NCBI GenBank assembly: GCA_036768485.1 | Contig: JAVLUZ010000513.1 | Location: 1,885,413 to 1,949,412 of the forward strand | Length of the DNA stretch: 64,000 nt | Reading direction: 5' to 3' | Source: Mermis nigrescens | Taxonomy: Eukaryota; Nematoda; Enoplea; Mermithida; Mermithidae | Shown here: positions 11,801 through 23,400 of the stretch, one piece after another | Position numbering within the stretch: the first letter of the stretch is position 1 | How the letters are laid out: each line of letters starts with the position of its first letter | Program-made: the position numbers and the translations under genes | Notes under the pieces: generated by a model | What the model saw: only the letters and a program-made list of their open reading frames with translations | Database searches by the model: none | What the model was told of the DNA's origin: nothing

Positions 11801-14800
11801 ACTAGCCGGAGGGTGTTATCGTAGCATGACGCCACATTGCCAAAAATGCGTTGCAACAATCGTAGTATGACGCCACCTTCGTCCTTGCTACCTCGATGTT
11901 TTGTCGAATATTGGTGAAAAGGGTGCACCAACAAACGCCATTTTGCGCTTTGATCAGACAGATGGTTCAATAATTTCCTTTATCATAAAATAGTAACTTT
12001 CTTGTTTTGATTTTTATTGTTTTTGGAGTGTTTTTTGTTGTTTTGACCTTCCTTGTTTTTAGACTATTCTATGCCTGACGTTTTTGGTCATCATATCTTC
12101 AAATTCAGTTAACAATACTAGAAATGCGTTCCAATGCGATGCATGTCTGTTTTCTGGTCGTACAAACGCCTATGTGGCACCATGCTACGATTGCGACGAC
12201 GTATTTTCTGTAATGTGGCGTCATGCAACGATAATATCCAGGCGGAGAGATTTTCGAGCCAAAATTAACTTTAAAAACTGATATAAATGCTTAAATAGCG
12301 AAAAAAGTAACGTTAATCCACAGTTTCTGAGTATTTCTAAGCATCCACTATTGCAGAGAAAATTTTGATTTTCATTAATTTTTAGCCTTCATTTTTGCCT
12401 AATTTTCCCCACACCAACCACTCCACTCCCCCATGAGCGTATCTGGTAGCCACTTTCTGGCAGCTTGGCATGATAGGCGAAAAATGAAGTAGAGATGTAT
12501 ATTTCATAATTATTTTTGGCCATCGTTTATCATGATTTTTAAAATTTTTTCTACCCATAAATTTTATTTGCTGACTTTCTGTCTCTTTGAGAGTCTTATT
12601 TTTGTGCCAGAAATATAGTTTTGTTCGCATCAAACATTTTATGCTGGTACGACTTCTTTAGTAAACATGTCGTAAGTTGCAAACTTTTTCTTAATTAAGC
12701 ACTGCTTTTAACTCCATGCGCACGATATATGGGAGGGAGGTTCAGTAATTTTGATCACCTTCGGTCATCTTTTACCTTGAACTTTTCAAGTTTTTCGGTC
12801 ACTTACTCACTTACTTCGTATACATTAAACTTTCTAAATATTTAACGATTTAGCGAGTATGCATGCTGTTATGTGGAATTGTTTGGAAATTTTGGATCTT
12901 TTTCAAAACTTTTTTCGGATCACGATTGAATCTATATAGATGAAAACGGCAAAAACGCTGTTTTGGGCATAATGAACACATTTTTGGGAATATTGTTGAC
13001 AGTTCGGTACTCTTCGACTGAAAATCCAGAATTTTGACTGCTGAGCAGAGTCGCACAATTCCGTTCTTACTATCTATAGAGTATTAATTTTAGAAGTTTA
13101 GAGTTTAGAGTCTCAACAAACATACGGTTATATGCATTAAGTTGTTGGACTAGATGATGTGAAAATTGTGGCTGATTTTAGCCTTTAAACTTTATTAAAA
13201 CTAGAACTTTATAAAAAGACATAATACAGTGATTTACTTAATGCCAGAAAATTTTGACATTCTTGCCTTTTCTAGGACCACTATAGTTTACCTCATTTTC
13301 ATGCGCTTTTTCCATCGAAAATAATTCCCGTAAACAGCAGTGATGTGTTCAGCCAGAAATTTACCGATGTCAGTAACAGTAATTAGCACGAGCGGCACTC
13401 CCAGCAGTCCGTAACAGATGCAGAATACACGGCCTTCGAAGGTAACAGGCACTAAATTGCCATAGCCTAAATAATATGCGAATTTTTGTATAAAAAATCA
13501 GGCGTGCTTCAAGGAAAGGATGTCTTGATAGAAAACTATGTTATAAGTTATTACTTATAAGTTAAATTAAAAGTTAACTATATAACTATCAATTAAATTA
13601 CAATGTACTCGTACTTCAATGCCACATTATTACTTATATCCAAAATCTTACACATGAGTGTCAACTTATTCAAATTCGACTTATTCAGCTTATTTTAAAC
13701 AACTGAAGCAAAGTTCCGATTCAATTTATTGTGCCAGTTATCTCAATTGCAAATTTTTGGATACAGTCATTTTGGCAGGCCAGAGTTAAATTTCGTGCTT
13801 GATCGTTCCACAATGAAGGCTTGTATTGATAAAATTTTTTGTCATCACGACACTTTCATTCAGCAAAGCTTTCAGTTGTAAATATCATAAATTGCAATTT
13901 CTAAAATTATATTCTAAGGAGTCGAATTTTCCTTAGAGATTTGCTAAAAAAATCATCCGTGTGTGGTGGAACAATTCGTTCATAAAAATAATAAAGCTCA
14001 CGAGTCGACTAAGTATGCATTATACGTTGTCACAGACCTTAATTAGAAAAATTCGATTATAAGAAATTGACTTGTAGAGAAATTAAATGTTTCCGAATAG
14101 AATAATAAATGAAATCCGTGACCGATCCAGGATTTTCTGACAGGGAGGAAGGCGGAACTGCAAATTTCCCAAATAGTGAACAAAACTGTCCGAAAAATGC
14201 GCCCATTAAGCTTAAAGTAGCGGTATTTTGATGTCTTTTGATAGGCAGAAACATATCTTAAGCGAAAAAAATAAACTTTTCCAAGGCTTTCGGACGTATT
14301 ATATGAAAAACTCGCAAAATTAATGCAAAAATCGACACAAAGCACAGAAAAAATACTCGAGAAATCAAAAGAACTGCGAAATCCTTGTTCTGTACAAAAA
14401 AACTACTTCTGATATTCAAATAATCTTTTTTAGAGCGCCAAAAAAGTCAGTAAATGTCATTAAGGAATAATACTCCGGCGCTAAGCGCCAGAAAAATTTG
14501 AAAAATTATGGTAAAAATGGCTAACATCATCGAAAAATACGCATCTATCATTCTTTATTTTTTCACGACAGGGGAACCAGCCGCCCCCACCTTTCCTGAA
14601 TCCGCTCTTGAATGAAATGTTAGCTCAAAAATATCAGATATCCAAAATTTAGTCCGGCTGACGGAAGATTTCCGAAATAAGAGATTATCAGATTAGCGAT
14701 GTGCTGAAAAATTAGTTTCCTCAAAAATAATGGGTAATATGTACATAGATTGGTTGGTAAAGCGATTTATCTTATCTGACAAATTTTGACATTGCTTCTC

Positions 14801-17336
14801 TTATAATAAAAGGATTCAATCGTTATTATTTATAAAACAGAATGGTCCGTTGAATTAATGAGCACAGCTGACTATTCTTGGCAAATTACCTATGGTAGTG
14901 AGCAAGGTACTACTAAAGAAGACGGCGGCGTTGTACGTCCAGTAATCATATTGACTCATGTCACTCTGATTTAGGTTGATAATAAGATGAGCCGCTTCAA
15001 CATAATGCGTATCGAAAGCATCGAATAATATTCGTGTTAAATTTTCCAAATCCCTAGAAAGCATTCCATTTCCAAACTTATACATTTATTTGCTTGCATA
15101 CATTGAACAGAAATAGCATCATAATAAAGTGGTTTAAAATATAATAGCAACAACGATGTCAATCTGTCCATGTGAATCTAGAAACTCTGGAAAGCCTATG
15201 CTTAATTTAAGAGATAACTAGCAAATGGATCTCTTCGCTCCCCATTTGCAAAAAAGACGGATATCAGTGATGACCAATATGTCGAAAATTGTCAAGAAAT
15301 TCACATGTCTTTTTTATTATTGCCTAATAATGTAATCTTATTATTCTTATTTACTCCTTTCAAATTTTATGGGTTGTCTCACATCTAGTATTTGGCACTT
15401 CTCAGTATAATATTAATGTCAAAATATTGTTAAGGAGCGTTTCATAAATTATCAACTCCTCTAAGGTTGCCTTCGCTCTACGAATTAAATTAGTTATAAA
15501 TCACCATACTCACTAAAATGTTACAATTTCAGCTAAGCAGATTTCTTTAGTCACTATACAATGTCTGATTTTATCTTGCTTACTTATTACCATTTTTTGC
15601 TTCTATCTCGTACTCGAGAACATGGTTGACTGCGCAGAAAACTAAATAATTGAAATAGCAATATGCTATAAATTATCTAGAAATTCATGTCACATTTGTT
15701 ATTATCTTATTAGCTATCTTATTCTTCTTTGTCATTCTAAAATTTTACTGCTCTCGCTCTCTCACTCACCCGGCATGGTCCATGAATTGGTTACTGCAAT
15801 GTTTTAAGCTTCCTTGTCAACAGAAGCTCAATCTTACAATAAATATCAAGATATCAGTATTAATCAGAAATTATCGACCCCTATAAGCTCCAGCAAAATG
15901 TGCAATTTTATTTAAGCAGATTTCTGTAGTGACTTTACAACGACTTATTTTATTTCGCTCACTTATTTAAGTTTTCTGCTGCATTTTCCTACTCTTGCGA
16001 CTATTAAGGGCATTACAAAGTCTGAAGCGAGTTAAATTAAGGTTTGCCGCTTTACAAACAGGCGCAAAAAGTTTCACGTAAAATTAGCCGCTAGAAGCAG
16101 AGATATTTCAAATAGCATTAGCATTTTGAAAGCCGTGCATTTGAAGCTTACACCGAATTTCGCGTGCATTTGTTTACTACATTCAAAACAGTATTTAAAG
16201 TTGATATATTAGCTTGCTGTGGTCTAGTTCCCTACGTTATAGATCATGCTTCTCAGAGCATTCCCTAAGTTTTTTGGATCTAGTATACAATTTACCCCCC
16301 AGCGTTTTTTAGCCGATCCAAATAAGCTACAGTAACCAAACTTTACAAGGAGATAGCTATAAGCCTATTGTACTAATCTGGAAAAATTGATTAACTTACG
16401 GTGTTAACTTACTGCTTTAGAAAAAAAGCTTACTTTACTTTACTTTAAATATACTTTAAACTTACTTTTTTTAACTTCCTTTTCATAATGTAGGATGTTG
16501 ATTGAGTTACAAAAAACTGCTTTGTTTGAAACCCACCGAATCGTTTACAATTTTTAGATGTCATTAGTACGTTGTAAACTGTGAGTGTAGAGCAGTTAGT
16601 TTACACCGTAAGTTAATCAATTTCGCCAGATTAGTACAATAGGCTTATAGCTATCTCCTTGTAAAGTTTGGTTACTGTAGCCTATATGGATCGGCTAAAA
16701 ACGCTGGGGGTAAATTGTATACTAGATCCGTTTTTTTTATTAACCCGTCCTCTACGTGTTTTACGAGAGCAGTTCGTGAACTTTGAATAGTAAATTCGGA
16801 ATTACGGGTCCAATTAACCCTAAAGGCTAAATTTGGGGAGTAGCACCTGAACTGTGCTTCTGCAAAGAAGTAAAAACTCAAAATTACTCAATATGGATAG
16901 GTTATGTTTGGCCCGTATATCTCAGAAACCAATCAGTGAATTTTGCTGAAATTCCACAGTAAGGTCAGTCAAGACGTGATCAAGAAATGCATAGAATTTA
17001 ATTAAATTTGAATCGCTGCGACATGCGATATTTAGCGAAATATACTTTCAAAAAGCATTTTTCTAATAGTTTCTCGACAAATTCCGTTTAGTGTATAGTG
17101 GTTTGCACCACTTGATAGCTCATTAAAAGTTGGTCTAAAGCGGCGTTAAATATTTGCCCAACAGCAATTATTTACGCTTAAATGAGTGACAAAAGCTTTT
17201 TGGATTAACCCATTTAAATCGAGTTTCAGAGGCTTGATCGGATATTTTTGATAGAAAATTCGGCATCAGGAGACCGCCGGAATACCCCTTGAGCAAAAAC
17301 ATGAGGATAACTCAATTATCCAATAAAAACTTTCTT

Positions 17337-17431
<95 letters not shown>

Positions 17432-20400
17432 AACACGTTGCTCGCACACACAGAAACTCGAAATTAATATTATACTAGCAAATGGGGCACTTCGCTGCCC
17501 CATCTGCTAGAGTGTTTGTAAACAAATAATATCTTAACCAGTAATTAGTATAAAAAATTGAATGACTCTGCAATGGATCGGCGAGCGGTTTTTATATTTT
17601 TTATATCTAGCTGAGCTGCCCGGCGTTGCCCAGGCTGAACTTAGGCCTGATAGCTGTGTGGGATTGAGATGTCTCTTGTATTTTTTTATTTTTCGGGACT
17701 TTTGATGTTTTTGGGATATTTCTAAAAAAATTGTTGGTAAAAACATATTGTATTTTTTAAATTTTTAAAACTGTCTTTTGTCAACAATTTCTTTGATTAA
17801 ATCCATATTTCTGACGTTATAGAATGGTTCTGAGAATTCTTTATCCTGAATCATATTTTTGATGTTCTGGGATGTTCTGGAAATTATACCATTAGATGGT
17901 TTGGGATGTTTAAAAATTTTGTTTGATCATAACCATATTTTTAACGTTTTGGAATATTAAAAAACTTTTTTTGGTCCAAAACCATACTTTTGATGTTTTT
18001 GGAGGTTTCAAAATTTTTTTGGTCAAAACCATATTGCTGATGTTTTGGGGTGTTTAAAAATTTTTTTGGTCAAAACCATTTTTTTTGATGTTTTGGGATG
18101 TTTGATGATTTTTTCGGTGCAAACCATATTTTTGATGTTTTGGGACACCAATCTTACAACACAGGATATGTTATAGCACTGGGTATGGTAAATCATGTTC
18201 TATCTTGTAGCATGGGGTATGTTATATCACGTCCTATCCTGTAACACTGGGTATGTTATATCACGTCCTATCTTATAGCATGGGGCATGTTATATCACGT
18301 CCTATTGTATAGCATAGGGTATGTTACATCACGTCCTATTGTATAGCATTGAGTATGTTGTATCACGTCCTATCTTATAGCGTCGGGTTCAACTTTGTAC
18401 AATGTTCAACTTTGCCCGCATTGTAAACAAATGCAAAAAGTTGCACATTAAATTAGCGGCTAGAAGCAGAAACATTTGGATTTGTATTTTCGAAAGCCGC
18501 ATGTTCGCTGCTTTCTTACGAAAGCCGCATGTTTGCTGCTTTCGATTGCTTCGCATTAAATTTCACGCGCGCTGGTTTACAAGGTCAAAAATTTTGACTT
18601 GGTGCAAGCTCTTTTTCAGTGATTAATCATGTTTATAAGTACCCGTACGTGATTTCCTTTCAGCCCGTCTCATACATGTTTTATGATGCCAGATCGTATA
18701 TTTAAAGTAGCGAATATGGAATCAGCGGTCCCAGAAACCCCAGGGGCCGAATTTTGGAAGCAACAGTCAATCTGTGCTTCTGCAAAAAGACAAAAACCTA
18801 AATTTTACGCTATGCATAAGGTACCTTTGGGCTCCCGTATCTCAGAAACCAATCCGTGAATTTTCTTCAAATTCTACAGTAAGATCAGTCATAAGATATC
18901 CAAGAATTGGTGAAACTTTAAAAAAATTTATCCGCTGCGATTTGAGATATTTGATAAAATACACTTGTAAATCACGTTTTTCTTACGGCATCACATCAGT
19001 TTACACTGTAGTGTAAAGTGGTTCACACCAGTCGATAGCGCATAAAAAGTTGATTTAGGGTGGCTTTAAAATTTTACCCTGCGGCAATTGCATAAGCGGC
19101 TAGAGCTACCAAAACATTTTACATAAATCCGTAGTTTCCGGGTTTCAGGAGTCCGATCGAGCCATTTTGATCAAAAAATTGTAATTAGCGCCTGAGAATA
19201 CCCATTGAGTGAAAATATAAGTATCACAAAATTATCCAGTAAAAACTTTTTTGCCTCACAGACACACACACACACAACTCAAAATTAATATTATAGATAT
19301 TTGACCTACTTCCTTCTAATTTGTATGATACGGTTGATTTGCTACGAATTCAAGTCATTACCATAGGTGGGCAGCGCCGAAATTCTGGGGGAGGGGTGAA
19401 AAAATTTTTAAAGGTAAAAAATGGTCTTAAAAGTGGTCGTATGGCGAAAAAACATTATTTTTCGACTTTTCTCATTGAGCACTATTCAATGGCATCAAAA
19501 AAATCGCTAAAAAAGCAAAAAAAATTTCAAAATTTGAATTCTGGGGGGTATTTTGATTTCTGGGGGGATATTTCAACTTCTGGGGGGTTTCATACCACCC
19601 AAACCCCTCACGCCCACGTGTGGTCATTACTAGTATTTTTAATGGTATTCAATGCAATGATTATTCAAAATTATTCAAAATTAAGAGAGTAATTTAAACG
19701 ATAATTCAAATTATTATTCTTTCAACAAGAATAAATGTATGGTGTATGCATTCCTGAAGTTTGAAGCAACTTTAACTCCTGAAATTGCTGAATTCTTAGA
19801 AAACCTCGAGAAACTTCTAAAACCTAGTTTTGAACTCGTAAAATGGCGCTAGTAATCCCTGAGATATATCAGAAGATGGTTTCAACGCTAAAATAGCACT
19901 ATTTCGTTTAGATTTTTTGAGTGATGTCACGCAAGTTCGTAAAAAAACAAGATTTATATACGCATGTATTTTTTGTCCCAATTTCGCCTTTCATTCCCAA
20001 TAAAATGCGCGTTTTCTTCCTTTCTAAAAACCTGAACTCAATACTTCCATGCAATGTCTGAGCTCACGCTAGCCAGATTGAAATACCACTGCTCGTCTCG
20101 AAAGTGTTGAGTTACTGCCTAGATAAAATTGAAAGCAGAAGTTCATTAGATCAGAAGCATTGTTAACTTAAAATTTAATATCTGGCTTTAGAATGGCCAA
20201 TTACTTGATTTAATTTCAAACTACATTCATGGCATGTTTGCGATAATTCCTTCTCAAAGGACAATAAACCTAATTGGATTAAGCGCACAATTAACAATTT
20301 TCATTTATCCAAGCTTTTTCTAAGCCGTAAAATTTTTATTGGAAAGTACCCTGGTTGATTTTGCTCTAATGCGTCGCAATCTATGACATTTCTTTAGAAG

Positions 20401-23400
20401 ATATGAAAAAATTCAAAATTTTTTGGATTTATTAGAAAAAAGTTTATGCTGTTATTCTGGATCGCATCAAGAAATTAGGGACATTTAGGTTGAAAAAATG
20501 ACTACAATTTAAAGATGCCTCTTTGAGGCCCTAATTTTGAGTGATGTCCAGTGGTTTTTTCAGACGACTCTCAGTAGCACTCGTTCTACTGAAAATTGTT
20601 TCCATTTGCACGGGATGGCTTACAATAGCACGCTAATTTTTTACCTGAGTAATTCATAAATGGCGTCAGTAATGCATGTCCTTCTTTTTTAATATAGCTG
20701 TTCGGGAATGCCACGATATTCTGCAAATCAATATTTTTTGATCAATGTTTTTGCTAGATTTAAATAAATCAAGAAACTTATGCAAATCACAATTATTGGC
20801 TACATCAGAAATACTAATGCGGTTGCCATAATTTAATCTGACAAAGAACGCACAGCGCTTATGAATCGAGTAATCAATAAACATAAAGCTAATTTTGTTT
20901 TTAAACAATAGGAAACAACGCCAAATTGTCACAAAGTATTTATATTGCGCTAGAAATCGTCAAAAAATAGACGAGGTGAATGCATAACCTTTTAGATTGC
21001 ACGAACATTGATTTAGGAGTGTTTTAATCGCGCCCTTGAGGCTAAATGAACAGTAGTATGACACTAGGCGCGAAGCGCCAAGAATTTTTGGAATTTTGCT
21101 GAAAAATACAATAAAAAGCATTAAAAAACTGTGCTTCTGCCCAACAAAATGTTGGCGTCTCCATCAGGACGTTGTGCTAACGGCCAAGATTTTCATTAGT
21201 ACGGGGCTAGCGTGGTGCTAAAAAACCATGATGAGACTTACCCGTGTTTAACTCTCCCTGAAGTCCACAGTAAATTTCAAATGCAGAATTTGTAAAAATT
21301 GTCCCTATCGAAAGCTTAATTTTACTAGCCATAAAGAAAAAAGCGGGAAAAGGCGTAAGCGTTTTTTTATGCCTTAAATTTTCGTGCGCGCCAGATTTAT
21401 TAGCGTAAGTTGATCAATTACGTCTGAAAGCAAATTTTTCAAGTCTATCTTTTTCGGAGAAAAGACGCACCACCACGTTTTGGACGATATTTAATCTTTT
21501 CATTACTCAAAAGAAAGAAAAGACCCAAAATCATTGCGCAATTTCAAAACTTTTTATCAATTCATGTACGAATGCTATTCAAAGATGTTCAAGGACGATT
21601 AATTTTTTCGAATACTTTAATCTCATTATATCTCAATGTCAATCCGAATCATATACTTAGCAGGATAGAAACGTAGGGCTATAAGGATAAGAAAGCTTTT
21701 CGTCACGATATCGCCACGTCAATAGGTGTTAATTTCAAAAGCTCTTATGCATAGGATGATAGAATGCTTTTGTTCGCCGTAAAACACATACCACGTAGCA
21801 CCAATTTGTGGGTCGTTTTTGTCAGCAGCTATTGTCTTTACTTTGCTAACGCGCCATATCATGTCCAAAAGATTATTTTTCTGTTGAGAAATTAGTCGTA
21901 AATTGGACGAGCGGACAGTCATTTCGTACGGTTTTTCCAGGTGATAAAAAACAGCTGCGCCGGTCAAAATGTACGCCGTGGACAATAAAATCAAGCCGAT
22001 GTGTGGTAGGATGAGCTTGGCGTACTGAAAATGAAACGGTCGACAAATTACATTTGTTTTATAACGATTTTCATAATAAATAGTGGAATAAATATTGTAA
22101 AAAATCAAATGTCCGATGAGGTATATATTTAGAGTTTTAATAATAGTTGTATTGGTTATATTTTTGAAAAGTCGAAATGAATGCCAGATATATTGTAAAG
22201 ATGTATTGAAAATAAGAGGTATGTAAAAGATTAGCATTTCAATCCGGGAACCGATAAATGAATAAAGTATTATCATAAGTAAAGTAATTAGAAGACTGAG
22301 TAACAGATGAGCCTGTAGAAATGTAAAAAATAAAGTAATTTAATAGGTACATGAAAAGCGATTAATTGTACGTATGCCAAATGAAGTTTCAGATATGATT
22401 TATTCGCACCTTTTATAGAGTTCGTTATAACAATTGCGATTAAAATTTTACGATATATATATAAGTGATTCAATGCCTCTAAGAACATTTTATTGACTTC
22501 TCAGTGACGGATTTAGGGGCGGGGGGCGGTGCCCCCATTTGGCCCAGCGTAGTTGGCAAGATAAAGAATCAATATCTATTTTGTATTAATTTTTAGCCAA
22601 CGACTATCGCAATTCCTCAAATTTTACTAATGATTTACATTTACTCAATTTCGTTGACGGCGTGAATGCTACTTTTTTGTATTTTTTTCCATTTTTAGCA
22701 TAAGTTCTAAGAATATTCGACGCTTTGCACCATTGTTTCAATCGGCTTTTAAGTGCACAAATGAAGGAAATAGCACTTAATCAAGTCTCTTAACGTCTTT
22801 TAGCCTGAATTTCATTGATTTTCCGGCGCTTACTGCTGGGTTTTTGCTTAAATTCGAAAAATCTAAGCACACTTTCGTACGAAGTCGCCGAAAATTTTGA
22901 ATTGTTTTGAAAAATAAATTGCACGAGGAATCAATTCGAATAGGAGTAGACATGTAAAACGGCGAAAAACGCAATTTAATACTTGAATGGCGAATTTGGC
23001 AGCAACTGGGGAGGGGGTGAATATAGGGCAAAAATGGCGGAAATTGCAAAAAAACTATGCCAAGCTTCAAATTCCGGGGTCTACCATATTCTGCTGGGGG
23101 TATTGTAAATTTTCAGAGGTATAAAACGACCCCTCCCCAAACCCTTCGCACGCTCACATGTGGTACCGCCTTCCATACTAAAATCCTGGATCCATCATGG
23201 TGTATTCATAAGTTTTGTCGGATTGTTTTAGGGCATGATGAGACATACGACAATGGATGCTTGTATCCAGTAGTCTTAATGAATAACATAGAATCATTAC
23301 AAGTTCAAAGCATTGACATGGTACCTACCGATTTTGCTATTCCAAATCGCCGATGGATTCGACCCTTAACTTCTATCATAACAAGAAATCTACAATCACA

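Larger units (their letters stand above)
16030..17475. repeat. Dispersed repeat B, copy 1 (interrupted by the foldback)
   Basis: Matches 18400-19290: AAATTAGCSGCTAGAAGCAG, CTGTGCTTCTGCAAA, CCGTATCTCAGAAACCAATC, and the end with a CA tract followed by CTCRAAATTAATATTATA. No coding potential. Confidence 0.75.
15054..21791 (-). other. K2P intron 2 (6.7 kb)
   Basis: Holds a pair of dispersed-repeat copies (16030-17475 and 18400-19290), a foldback element, a CA microsatellite, two minisatellites and one hAT miniature element, each listed separately. About 19700-21700 shows no recognisable element apart from a GGCGCGAAGCGCCAAG motif near 21066. Confidence 0.6.

Noticed and set aside
17266..17510. 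Open frames of poly(Cys-Val) and poly(Thr-His)
   Set aside because: They are translations of the CA microsatellite on both strands.
18170..18378. CRISPR-like array of ~34-bp repeats
   Set aside because: The units are contiguous without unique spacers, so this is a minisatellite in a eukaryotic intron.
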